Shown here in pieces: positions 18,032-26,374 of a stretch of 64,000 nucleotides of DNA. The notes below the pieces were generated by a model. It was given only the letters and a program-made list of their open reading frames with translations. It was not told where the DNA came from and searched no databases. The stretch lies in IMG/VR virus record IMGVR_UViG_3300023184_000042, positions 62,001-126,000 of that record. The stretch is one strand, 5' to 3'. The translations under genes were made by a program, and so were the position numbers. The stretch's first letter is position 1; every line of letters begins with the position of its first letter. Source of the stretch: a virus.

Positions 18032-20998
18032 ATGGCAATATCTAATTTAACAGGTCAAAAACCATATCAATCATTTCGGAATTTGATGCAAATATCATCT
18101 TCCGGGCAAGTTTATGATGGTCTAGGAAATTTAGTTACGTCTTTACAATTAACAGCATCTTTTGTATCAGGCTCTTCTAATAGCGGAGGCACTGGAGCAG
18201 GATTTCCGTTTTCAGGATCTGCAGTAATTACAGGCTCTCTTTTAGTATCAAGTTCACTTACAGTAACAGGATCTTTAAATGTAAGTGGATCAATAACTGC
18301 AAATTCAGCAATAATAGGAATTGGAACAACTGCAATAACAACTCCTAGTTATGGATTCACTCCAAACATATCGATAGCTATGAATACCGGATCTTCAGGA
18401 GCGGTATTAGGTTTAAGAAATACTTCATCAAGTTTACAACCAGGAGATGCTTTAGGGACTATTCAATTTGCAGGTACAGGAGATACAACAAATATGTATG
18501 CTTCTTCTCAAATTAAAGCAACAGTTACACAAACTCCAAGTACTGGTAATTCAGGAGGAGGTAATATTGCAATACTAACTAGCCAAGCAAGTAGTGGAGC
18601 CATTCTATTAGAGAGAATGCGAGTTAATTCTAGCGGACAAGTATTAGTAGGACTAACTTCTTCACTAGATACTACTTCTAAACTTATAGTAAGTGGGTCA
18701 ACTTCTCTATTAGCTTTACTAGTAGGATCAGGTTCATCAAATAGTACACCAATTTATGGAGCTGCACCAAATGCCGTGATAGGTATGAATACCGGATCTT
18801 CAGGAGCTGTATTAGAGCTAAGAAATACATCCCAAAGTATATCAGCAGGAAGTATTCTAGGTACTATACAATTTACCGCAGCCGGAAGTGGGGGGACATA
18901 CTCTTCTACTCAAATTTGTTCAACGGTTACAACTAGTCCTGGTTCAGGTAACTCAGGAGGAGGGAATCTCTCACTTTGGACTACTCCATCTTCGGCAGGA
19001 AGCCTAGCAGAACGTATGAGAATTAATTCCTTAGGTAACGTAGGTATTAACACAACATCCCCAAATGCAAAACTAGATGTAAACGGTAATGCAATCATAA
19101 CAGGATCACTAAACGTAACTCAAGGAATAACAGGTTCTTTATTTGGAACAGCATCTTATGCAATTCAAGCATTAAGTGCTTCTTTTGCACAAACAGCTTC
19201 TTTTGCACCTCTATACCTTCCTCTAACCGGAGGAACCATAGACGGTAACTTAACAGTAGCAGGAACAGCTTCAATTTCATACCTAAACGTAACTTTTGAA
19301 TCAGCATCAGTGATTTATTCCTCAGGTTCAAATCAATTTGGAGATGCAACTAATGATGTTCAAACATTAAATGGTACAGTAATTGTTTCTGGTTCACAAC
19401 AAATAACTGGATCACTTACAATAGCAGGTTCAATTACATCATCAGGAAATATTGTACCTTCGACAACTGCAACCTATGATTTAGGAACAACTAGTATAAA
19501 ATTCAGAGATGGTTGGTTTAGTAGAAATTTACACTCTAGTACAACTTGGACAAATAATATAGCTTTTGAAACAACAGATCTAACTGTATATAATTCAAGT
19601 GGAACTCAAATTACTGGAAAATGGTTTGGTGCAACAGGAAATCTAGCACTACAATCAGGAAGTGTAACTGCACCAGTAGACGACGGTGTAAACAGACTAC
19701 AAGTCTCAGGTTCAGCTAGAATAACAAATGGATTAACATTAACAGGATCTTTAACAGTATCAGGTTCAAATACTACTCAACTTGTAGTAGGAACTAATTC
19801 ACTATTTGTTTCATCAAGTGGCAATATTGGTATAGGAACAACAAATCCAAGCACAACCTTACAAGTTTCATCAGCTACAAATCAAGGTGTTGTTATTGGT
19901 ACAACATCATACCCTAATTGGATGGGTACAGATGGACTTTATGTAGATGGTCAATTTCGTGCAAATGCTTATCTTGTAGGCAGTGGTGGTACTATAAATT
20001 GGGGCGCAAGTCAAGCACGAATCATGGGATATAACCCCTACACAAACTCCGACACCTATCTTTCTTTCTTTACTGGTGGGACTGCTTATGGTGAACGTAT
20101 GCGTATTATTGATAATGGTAACGTAGGAATAGGTAAAACAAATCCAAGTACAACCCTAGATGTAAGTGGTAGTGTAAGTGTAACAGGTTCTTTATTAGTA
20201 TCAGGTTCAGCCAGAATAACAAATGGATTAACAGTAACAGGATCTTTATTAATATCAAGTTCAGCAGGTATGACTGTTGATGGAATTAATATTGGTAGAG
20301 GTAGTGGATACATAGAAAGTAATACTGCAATAGGTTCTTCTGCATTATATAATAATACTATAGGTACTAATAATTGTGCATTAGGAAGTAGTGCTTTATA
20401 TACTAATACAATAGGAAATAATAATGTTGCAATAGGTTCCGCTGTTTTGAATAGTAATCTAAATGGATCTCAAAATATAGGAATAGGACAAGGAGCTTTA
20501 CAAAATAGTTTAGGTAGTAATAATAATTCAATAGGACAAAGCTCATTACCTGAAATTATTTATGGAGAAAACAACATAGCATTTGGAAGATTTGCAGGTA
20601 GATATATTGCTGATAAAGCAACACTACTTACATCATCAATTGACAATAGTATCTTATTAGGACATCAAACATCCCCATTAGGACAAGGGCAAACCAACCA
20701 AATAGTAATTGGATATAATAGTACAGGTCTAGGTTCAAATACAACAGTATTAGGAAATTCATCTACAGTTACTACTGCTATATATGGTAATCTATTATTA
20801 GGAACAACAACAGATATTGCAAGTTCTAAATTAACAGTATCAAGTACCACACAAGGTGTGTTACTACCAAGAATGACAACAGTACAAGTAAATGCGATTG
20901 TTTCACCAGTACAAGGTTTAACGGTTTTCAATACAGATTTAAACACACTCTGCTTTTACACAACATCATGGCAAAAAGTAACTAGTACAGCAATGTAA
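18032..20998 (+). CDS. Tail fibre/adhesin protein with repeated modules
   Basis: 988 residues. The N-terminus 'MAISNLTGQKPYQSF' then 'SGQVYDGLGNLVTSL' is paralogous to the starts of 22355-24547 and 25381-26370, so this is probably a shared attachment segment. The body has two copies of a ~120-residue module (NTGSSGAVL-x-LRNTS ... GNSGGGN ... ERMR-x-NS), several 'TGSL-V-GS' linkers, and six 17-residue repeats of the type N-x-A-I-G-S-x-A-L at residues ~764-865. The C-terminal 'GVLLPRMTTVQVNAI' is a common ending in fibre proteins of Bacteroidota phages. A host-recognition role is inferred from architecture and location. Confidence 0.65.
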   Translation: MAISNLTGQKPYQSFRNLMQISSSGQVYDGLGNLVTSLQLTASFVSGSSNSGGTGAGFPFSGSAVITGSLLVSSSLTVTGSLNVSGSITANSAIIGIGTTAITTPSYGFTPNISIAMNTGSSGAVLGLRNTSSSLQPGDALGTIQFAGTGDTTNMYASSQIKATVTQTPSTGNSGGGNIAILTSQASSGAILLERMRVNSSGQVLVGLTSSLDTTSKLIVSGSTSLLALLVGSGSSNSTPIYGAAPNAVIGMNTGSSGAVLELRNTSQSISAGSILGTIQFTAAGSGGTYSSTQICSTVTTSPGSGNSGGGNLSLWTTPSSAGSLAERMRINSLGNVGINTTSPNAKLDVNGNAIITGSLNVTQGITGSLFGTASYAIQALSASFAQTASFAPLYLPLTGGTIDGNLTVAGTASISYLNVTFESASVIYSSGSNQFGDATNDVQTLNGTVIVSGSQQITGSLTIAGSITSSGNIVPSTTATYDLGTTSIKFRDGWFSRNLHSSTTWTNNIAFETTDLTVYNSSGTQITGKWFGATGNLALQSGSVTAPVDDGVNRLQVSGSARITNGLTLTGSLTVSGSNTTQLVVGTNSLFVSSSGNIGIGTTNPSTTLQVSSATNQGVVIGTTSYPNWMGTDGLYVDGQFRANAYLVGSGGTINWGASQARIMGYNPYTNSDTYLSFFTGGTAYGERMRIIDNGNVGIGKTNPSTTLDVSGSVSVTGSLLVSGSARITNGLTVTGSLLISSSAGMTVDGINIGRGSGYIESNTAIGSSALYNNTIGTNNCALGSSALYTNTIGNNNVAIGSAVLNSNLNGSQNIGIGQGALQNSLGSNNNSIGQSSLPEIIYGENNIAFGRFAGRYIADKATLLTSSIDNSILLGHQTSPLGQGQTNQIVIGYNSTGLGSNTTVLGNSSTVTTAIYGNLLLGTTTDIASSKLTVSSTTQGVLLPRMTTVQVNAIVSPVQGLTVFNTDLNTLCFYTTSWQKVTSTAM
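19121..19149 (+). repeat. 29-nt repeat shared with a second fibre gene (copy 1)
   Basis: Identical over 29 nt to 22565-22593 in the fibre gene 22355-24547. Both copies encode QGITGSLFG in the same frame. A likely site of recombination between fibre genes. Confidence 0.7.
20321..20626 (+). repeat. Six 51-nt coding repeats
   Basis: Six 17-residue units beginning N-T-A-I-G, N-C-A-L-G, N-V-A-I-G and so on. Period exactly 17 residues; DNA copies are imperfect. Confidence 0.65.
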
Positions 20999-21011
20999 TA
21001 AATAAAAACAA

Positions 21012-21341
21012 ATGATAAATTACACATGGACCTTTAGTGCTTTTGACTGCACACCAGAAAAAGTAGTAACTTCAATACATTGGAGATACAAAGGAGTAAA
21101 TGAAAATAATACTTCTCACGAGATTTACGGAGTAATAGCAGTAGGAGAACCTGACTATGAAAATTTTACAGATTTTGAAAATCTATCTTTTGAACAATCA
21201 ACAGGTTGGATTGAAAATATTTACTCACAACCAAACGAAGAACAAGAACTTACCCAATTACAAATAATGCAAAAATGTATTGCAGAACAAATTGAACTAA
21301 TAGAGAAGCCTCTATCAATAACGTTACAACCACCATTCTAA
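21012..21341 (+). CDS. Small conserved phage protein downstream of fibre gene
   Basis: 109 residues. The pattern 'FSAFDCTPEKVVTSIHWRYKG' ... 'SHEIYGVIAVGEP' ... 'FENLSFEQSTGWIENIY' ... 'SITLQPPF' resembles a small family seen in many marine phages beside tail-fibre genes, with a short beta sheet followed by a helix and a Pro-rich end. Function is unknown; a fibre assembly or structural role is suggested only by position. It starts 13 nt after the fibre stop codon and is likely on the same transcript. The downstream gap of 90 nt carries the next promoter-like element. Confidence 0.55.
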   Translation: MINYTWTFSAFDCTPEKVVTSIHWRYKGVNENNTSHEIYGVIAVGEPDYENFTDFENLSFEQSTGWIENIYSQPNEEQELTQLQIMQKCIAEQIELIEKPLSITLQPPF

Positions 21342-21396
21342 AAAACAATTTGTATATAATGGAACAAGATATATGAGTGCTAGTTTCTTCTAGTAT

Positions 21397-21418
21397 TTAT
21401 CAAGTTACATATTTATAT
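21397..21418 (+). repeat. 22-nt direct repeat including promoter core (copy 1)
   Basis: TTATCAAGTTACATATTTAT plus AT, identical to 25343-25364. The two copies bracket the 21432-25305 fibre module. Confidence 0.65.
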
Positions 21419-21423
21419 TAAAT
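21409..21423 (+). promoter_or_regulatory. Putative late promoter element
   Basis: ATATTTATATTAAAT within TTACATATTTATATTAAATA; starts 23 nt before the ATG at 21432. The 23-nt context recurs at 52076 and 53935. Confidence 0.6.
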
Positions 21424-21431
21424 AAAATTAA

Positions 21432-21761
21432 ATGATTAGAACTGCATTCAATTGGGACAATGCAACTTTTGCTTGGGATGCAAATCCGTTTGGAGCATTA
21501 CAAAGCTCTAATCCATTTAAGTGGGATGACATTGCATTACTTCAAGAGTTAGCTGGTATAATTCAAACGGGAGGGCATATAGATGATGTAAATCATCATT
21601 TAAAAAATAAAAACAAAAAACAACAATTTGTAACTCTTTGGTGTAAAGTGCAAGGCATTGAAACTAAAAGTGCAAAAGAAATAAAAAACTTCAAAGTTAA
21701 AATTTCTGACGTGGAAATGGTAATTAAAGAAGTATTTAATTCAATTAAAATAGAACTATAA
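21432..21761 (+). CDS. Hypothetical small protein
   Basis: 109 residues. The first ~35 residues are Trp/Phe/Asp/Asn-rich ('FNWDNATFAWDANPFG', 'SNPFKWDDIALL'). The rest is lysine-rich and helical. I do not recognise the family. It directly follows a strong promoter-like element, and its TAA overlaps the ATG of the next gene by one base (TAATG), which suggests coupled translation and a shared function. Its place in a fibre module makes a structural or assembly role possible, but nothing in the sequence shows it. Confidence 0.6.
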   Translation: MIRTAFNWDNATFAWDANPFGALQSSNPFKWDDIALLQELAGIIQTGGHIDDVNHHLKNKNKKQQFVTLWCKVQGIETKSAKEIKNFKVKISDVEMVIKEVFNSIKIEL

Positions 21762-22333
21762 TGTATAAACTATTCACTGATAAAACTGAAAATTTTGAAT
21801 GCAACGTCAAATTAGAGGGAGCTTCATTAAAAAACAGTGTAGCTAGAATAATAATAGAATCTGAAGATGTTAATTTATTATTCAATGGCACAATCGATTC
21901 TAAAGGAAAATGTACTATTCCAATTAAAAAACTAAAAGGACTACTTGGAGAAAATACCAAAGGTACATTGAAATTAGAAGTAATAGCAGAAGATACATAT
22001 TTTGTACCTTGGACATCTAAATTTTCAGTTGAAGCTGCTCGTAAAGTAACAGTAGAAGTAAAATCACAAAATGCTGATTTAATAGCAGAGTCTGCTCCGA
22101 AAGTTCAAATTTCCAATGTAAGAAATTCAAATCAAAACATACCACTTTCTGTTCAAAATCATGTTGTGCGATTAGTGTCTTTGCTAATAAAAGAAAATAT
22201 CAATTTAGATAATTTACGTTATAAAAAAGACAAACTTAATAACATTGTAGCAACATACCTGCAAAAAAATACAATAAAAGAAGCTCAAAAACCAGAATTG
22301 ATTCAAGGAATAATTAATAAGTTACCTAAATAA
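21761..22333 (+). CDS. Conserved T4-like phage protein, beta-sandwich plus helical tail
   Basis: 190 residues. Residues 1-~100 look like a beta sandwich ('CNVKLEGASLKNSVARIII', 'LEVIAEDTYFVPWTSKFSV'), a pattern I recognise from hypothetical structural proteins of marine T4-like phages. The C-terminal ~70 residues are helical and basic ('NHVVRLVSLLIKENINLDNL'). It overlaps the previous gene by one base (TAATG). Function is unknown; virion or fibre assembly is inferred from its neighbours. Confidence 0.6.
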   Translation: MYKLFTDKTENFECNVKLEGASLKNSVARIIIESEDVNLLFNGTIDSKGKCTIPIKKLKGLLGENTKGTLKLEVIAEDTYFVPWTSKFSVEAARKVTVEVKSQNADLIAESAPKVQISNVRNSNQNIPLSVQNHVVRLVSLLIKENINLDNLRYKKDKLNNIVATYLQKNTIKEAQKPELIQGIINKLPK

Positions 22334-22354
22334 TAAGTACTTAAATAACTAGTT

Positions 22355-24547
22355 ATGGCATTACCTAATTTAGCAGGGCAGAATATTGAAACAACCTATC
22401 AAAGGATTGTTCATACAGACGGTACTAATTACTACAATGGAGAAGGAACTTTATTAAATATAGGAGGTGGAGGCTCTACTTTTCCATACACCGGTGACGC
22501 AGTTATAACTGGGTCTCTTCTTGTATCAAGTTCACTTACAGTTTCTGGTTCGTTAAATGTATCACAAGGAATAACAGGTTCTTTATTTGGAACTTCATCA
22601 TGGGCACAAAACTCAATAAGTTCCTCATATCCTTTAACAGTAACAGGTAGTACTTTAAGGTCTACATATGTAGGAGGCAACTATGCCGCCAACATTACTA
22701 ACAGTATCTTTATAGGTAATGCCGCAGGTGCTAATGCAACGCTAGCTTCTAGCTCAGTCTTTTTAGGATTTCAAGCTGGTACAAACGCACCAAGATCTTC
22801 TAATTCAAACTTTATAGGTTATCAAGCAGGTTATCAAGCAACAAGTGCTAGTAACTCAAACTTCTTAGGTGAAAAGGCCGGTCTAAGTGCCCAATACGCT
22901 AATAATTCAAATTTTTTAGGAAATAATGCAGGTTGGTTTGCACCTTCTGCTAACAACTCAAACTTCTTTGGTCAAAGTGCAGGTTACAATGCCCAATACG
23001 CTAATAATTCAAATTTTCTTGGTTCAGGTTCAGGGTATAGTGCGAATTTTGCTAACAACTCAAACTTTTTAGGTCAAAATGCAGGTGCAAACGCAACCAA
23101 TGCTTACTATTCAAACTTTTTAGGGTTGAAAGCTGGTGCAGATGCAACTAATGCTTCATATTCAAACTTTTTAGGTCTTCAAGCTGGTTATCAAGCAACA
23201 GCTGTAAATAGTTCAAACTTTATTGGTACAAGTGCTGGTTATCAAGCAGCTAGTGCTAGTTATTCAAATTTCTTTGGATTAGGAGCTGGAACAAGTGCAA
23301 TAAGCGCTAGTTATTCAAACTTCTTAGGGTACAATGTTGGTAATGTAGCTACATCAGCCTCATACTCAACTTTAATAGGATACCAAGTAGGGTATGCGAC
23401 GCTATACCAAAATAGTATAGGACCAAATAATATTATAATAGGTACTAATATAACCCTAGCACCACAACAAAAAGATTCTATTAACATAGGAGGAATTATA
23501 TTTGCAACTGGCTCTTATTTCTCAAACGCAGTATTCTCCACTCCATTCTCAGGTTCGGTATCAGGAGCTAAAGTAGGTATAGGTACCTCAACTCCACAAT
23601 ATACGTTTGACGTGTCCGGTTCCGGAAGATATACAAATGCACTAACTGTATCAGGTTCAATAACATCTACATCTGGATTTATTAAACCAGGAGCTGGTTC
23701 TCAATACCTATTAGCGGACGGTACCACAACATCAGGAGGTGGAGGAGGTGGAGGATCAACTTTTCCATACACAGGTTCAGCTTTAATAACAGGATCTTTA
23801 GGAATAACAGGTTCACTATCAACCCTAGGTTTTGATGCTACGATAAACGGAGTAACTGTTGGTAGAGGGCAAGGTAATATAGGAACTAATACAGCAGTAG
23901 GTAATAGTGCACTTATAGTAAATACAACAGGAAGAAGTAATGTAGCTTTAGGAAAGGATACTTTAAGGCACAACAGTATAGGAGAGAATAATACAGCAGT
24001 TGGATTTTCTGCTGGATCAGAAATTACTGAAGGATCTAATAACCTACTTATAGGATTTAGTGCCGGAAACAGCATTACTACCGGAACTAAAAATATACTA
24101 ATAGGAGATGATAATAGTACTTATCCGGACCTTGGTACAGCATTTAACGGTCAAAATACTCTAAGTATATCCAAAGGTGATACCGCTTTAGGAACAGGAC
24201 TACCCCATATATGGGCACCAGATACCGTTAGCATTGAGTCAAATAGTTCAATGTTTGTAATTACAGTAAAAGCTGCTAACTATAGTTCAATGTTTGTTGA
24301 ATATACTATTGAAGATACAAATGGAAGTTTACGAGCAGGGTATATAAAAGGTGTTTGGAAACGAGACCTTTCTAAAATAAAATGGACAGAAGATACAACA
24401 GACAGTATTGGGGATACTTCAAAGTACGTATTTGACATTTATGATGCTGGAAGTGAAAATATTGGATTAAGATTAACAAACACTGATGCGTATTACGTTT
24501 ACTGTAACGTAACATCAAGATTGTTAGCAAGACCTGAAATCCCTTAA
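22355..24547 (+). CDS. Tail fibre/adhesin protein with 17-residue repeats
   Basis: 730 residues. The N-terminus 'MALPNLAGQNIETTYQ' is paralogous to those of 18032 and 25381. Residues 116-353 hold about fourteen near-perfect 17-residue units with consensus N/Y-S-N-F-L-G-x-x-A-G-x-x-A-x-x-A-x. A second run of four N-x-A-V-G-type units lies at residues ~512-580. Such units build YadA-like beta-roll heads in trimeric adhesins. The last ~115 residues are unrelated to the other fibres and have a compact mixed fold, possibly the receptor-binding tip (inference). The segment 22501-22593 is nearly the same DNA as parts of 18032-20998, so the genes look recombined. Confidence 0.65.
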   Translation: MALPNLAGQNIETTYQRIVHTDGTNYYNGEGTLLNIGGGGSTFPYTGDAVITGSLLVSSSLTVSGSLNVSQGITGSLFGTSSWAQNSISSSYPLTVTGSTLRSTYVGGNYAANITNSIFIGNAAGANATLASSSVFLGFQAGTNAPRSSNSNFIGYQAGYQATSASNSNFLGEKAGLSAQYANNSNFLGNNAGWFAPSANNSNFFGQSAGYNAQYANNSNFLGSGSGYSANFANNSNFLGQNAGANATNAYYSNFLGLKAGADATNASYSNFLGLQAGYQATAVNSSNFIGTSAGYQAASASYSNFFGLGAGTSAISASYSNFLGYNVGNVATSASYSTLIGYQVGYATLYQNSIGPNNIIIGTNITLAPQQKDSINIGGIIFATGSYFSNAVFSTPFSGSVSGAKVGIGTSTPQYTFDVSGSGRYTNALTVSGSITSTSGFIKPGAGSQYLLADGTTTSGGGGGGGSTFPYTGSALITGSLGITGSLSTLGFDATINGVTVGRGQGNIGTNTAVGNSALIVNTTGRSNVALGKDTLRHNSIGENNTAVGFSAGSEITEGSNNLLIGFSAGNSITTGTKNILIGDDNSTYPDLGTAFNGQNTLSISKGDTALGTGLPHIWAPDTVSIESNSSMFVITVKAANYSSMFVEYTIEDTNGSLRAGYIKGVWKRDLSKIKWTEDTTDSIGDTSKYVFDIYDAGSENIGLRLTNTDAYYVYCNVTSRLLARPEIP
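22565..22593 (+). repeat. 29-nt repeat shared with a second fibre gene (copy 2)
   Basis: Identical to 19121-19149; encodes QGITGSLFG in both genes. Confidence 0.7.
22700..23413 (+). repeat. Fourteen 51-nt coding tandem repeats
   Basis: Period 51 nt (17 residues), consensus S-N-F-L-G-x-x-A-G. Many copies share long DNA identity (for example the AATTCAAACTTTTTAGG type), so copy number could change by slippage or recombination. Confidence 0.75.
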
Positions 24548-24566
24548 CAATTTAAAAATATAAAAT

Positions 24567-25169
24567 ATGCCAACAAGTCCTAATACACATTGGAAAGCGA
24601 CTCCAAATAAAACAGACCACTTAACATCAGGTTTTACAAGTAAAGTAATATACAATTTCCAATTTACAACAGGAGTAGAAGTTCCAGACCACGCGGATGT
24701 TTTTGGTTCTATACAAGGTTATGATATAAACACAAAAGGCGACTTTCATCTTCCAAACAGCTATTTTGCCGGAGATAATGGTCAAGGATTTAGAATAACT
24801 ATGTATTTTTTAAAACTAGTAGATGGAAATAATATGTCACTCAATCAATCACTTTGGAATAGGTCAGGGCTGAGTGAAGTTGTAATAGCATCACCAATTG
24901 ATTCACCCGGAATAAACTCAAATGGGGGAGAAACATTAGCCAAATACGAATGCTACCTTACTAAATTTACGGTACCAGCAGATGCTACATACATACAAGC
25001 TACAGGAAATATTATATATTCTGTAAAAGGAGATGGAAGTGGTATAGCTATGACCCCTTTCAACAACTATGTAGCTATAGATGTAAACGGAGGATATGAT
25101 TTGTATATAAAAAATGGATGTGCAGATACAATTAGAGTAGTAAGTTTAATGGTAGAAGAAATAAGTTAA
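24567..25169 (+). CDS. Hypothetical beta-rich protein, possible fibre tip
   Basis: 200 residues, rich in Gly, Asn, Thr and aromatic residues. It has an even alternation of polar and hydrophobic residues that suggests a beta sandwich, with no signal peptide or membrane segment. I do not recognise the family. It lies 19 nt after the fibre gene that precedes it, so a cap, tip or chaperone of that fibre is a reasonable guess. Immediately downstream lies a decayed fragment of another gene. Confidence 0.55.
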   Translation: MPTSPNTHWKATPNKTDHLTSGFTSKVIYNFQFTTGVEVPDHADVFGSIQGYDINTKGDFHLPNSYFAGDNGQGFRITMYFLKLVDGNNMSLNQSLWNRSGLSEVVIASPIDSPGINSNGGETLAKYECYLTKFTVPADATYIQATGNIIYSVKGDGSGIAMTPFNNYVAIDVNGGYDLYIKNGCADTIRVVSLMVEEIS

Positions 25170-25171
25170 CA

Positions 25172-25305
25172 ATGGAAACAAAACAGTTATCACAACAAGA
25201 GTTACAGTTACAATTGGAGGAGCTTTGAAACTTGGTAGATTTACTAATTTTCCTGATAATCCTGTAAATGGAATGTTAATAATGTATGGGGACAGATTAC
25301 AATAA
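25172..25305 (+). pseudogene. Remnant of a short fibre-type gene
   Basis: An ATG at 25172 opens only 18 codons (METKQLSQQELQLQLEEL) before TGA. In the +2 frame of the same stretch, codons ending at TAA 25303-25305 read as a normal protein end ('TIGGALKLGRFTNFPDNPVN', then 'GMLIMYGDRLQ'). That frame has no ATG upstream of this segment. The simplest reading is a C-terminal scrap of a fibre or adhesin gene left by recombination, with or without a frameshift. Confidence 0.4.
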
Positions 25306-25342
25306 AGTAGTCTAAATGTAAATTACATAAATTCATTAAGAG

Positions 25343-25364
25343 TTATCAAGTTACATATTTATAT
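25343..25364 (+). repeat. 22-nt direct repeat including promoter core (copy 2)
   Basis: Identical to 21397-21418; copy 2 lies just before the gene at 25381. Confidence 0.65.
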
Positions 25365-25369
25365 ATAAA
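25355..25369 (+). promoter_or_regulatory. Putative late promoter element
   Basis: ATATTTATATATAAA, preceded by TTAC; starts 26 nt before the ATG at 25381. Confidence 0.55.
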
Positions 25370-25380
25370 ATAAAACTCAA

Positions 25381-26370
25381 ATGGCTATAACGAATTTATC
25401 AACCCAGCATATATCTGCTTCATATCAATATTTAGCTCAGATATCACCGTCTGGAGACATTTACGATGGTTTAGGTAACCAAATTACTTCATTAAATTTA
25501 GCGAATGCAACATTTAATTCAATAAAAAATGCAGATTCAGCTTCATATGTCAATACATTAAATCAAACATTAATATTATCTGGCTCATTAAGAGTATCAG
25601 GCTCACAAAATTTTGTAGGAACTAAAACACTTTCAGGATCTATTTTTATAACAGGTTCTAAATTTATAGTAGGCGATAATTACATAACAGGTTCACATAA
25701 CGTGTCAGGTTCAATAACACTGACAGGGCCTTCTATACAAAATTCAGCTTCATTAGGGTCAACATTAATTTCCGGTTCAATGGAATTTGACGGTTCAACA
25801 TTTTATAGAACAGTTGATTCTTCAGGAAGAACTTTAAATGCAAATCATCATTTATTTTATTTACCTACATCGATAGCTCATACAGCATCTATTCAAACAG
25901 ACGCATTTTCAGGTTCGTTAAACGTATTCCAAATGCAAGCTAATTCATTGTATGAAGTACAATATAATTTATTTTATACTAAAACAGGAAACGGGGCAGT
26001 AACTTGGAATATTTTCAGTGTTGATCAAACTATGCAAAATATACACGCTACTATAGATGCTTCGGCAGCTGGAGGAACCAGTCATTATTATGCTACAGAT
26101 GCATTAGCAACTGGGGGCTCTCCGATTACATCGGCAGTAATTAACAAAGTAAATACAGTTAACGCTTCAATTACGCTTCCATCGTTAACGAACGCCACTA
26201 ATCATAAAGCAATTATCAAAGCTTTAATTTGGAGTCATTCAAGTTTACCATCTAAATTAAAACTTCAAATTACTCAAGCAGGAACGAATACAACTATATG
26301 GCCAGGTTCATATTATACAATTAAAAAATTGCCAGTAGCATCAGTAGGAACATTTACGTTATCACCATAA
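25381..26370 (+). CDS. Short tail fibre/adhesin paralogue
   Basis: 329 residues. The N-terminus 'MAITNLSTQHISASYQ' followed by 'SGDIYDGLGNQITSL' matches that of 18032-20998 closely and 22355-24547 more weakly. A short run of 'SGS' and 'TGS' strands follows, then a distinct C-terminal domain of ~170 residues ('FQMQANSLYEVQYNLFYTKT' onward) with the pattern of a beta sandwich and no 17-residue repeats. It is the shortest of the three fibres with this N-terminus. It shares a promoter-like element with the gene 4 nt downstream. Confidence 0.6.
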   Translation: MAITNLSTQHISASYQYLAQISPSGDIYDGLGNQITSLNLANATFNSIKNADSASYVNTLNQTLILSGSLRVSGSQNFVGTKTLSGSIFITGSKFIVGDNYITGSHNVSGSITLTGPSIQNSASLGSTLISGSMEFDGSTFYRTVDSSGRTLNANHHLFYLPTSIAHTASIQTDAFSGSLNVFQMQANSLYEVQYNLFYTKTGNGAVTWNIFSVDQTMQNIHATIDASAAGGTSHYYATDALATGGSPITSAVINKVNTVNASITLPSLTNATNHKAIIKALIWSHSSLPSKLKLQITQAGTNTTIWPGSYYTIKKLPVASVGTFTLSP

Positions 26371-26374
26371 AATC

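Noticed and set aside
22700-23413. Regular 51-nt repeats that could be mistaken for a CRISPR or a non-coding satellite
   Set aside because: The period is 17 codons in frame with a long ORF, and there are no spacers of independent sequence.
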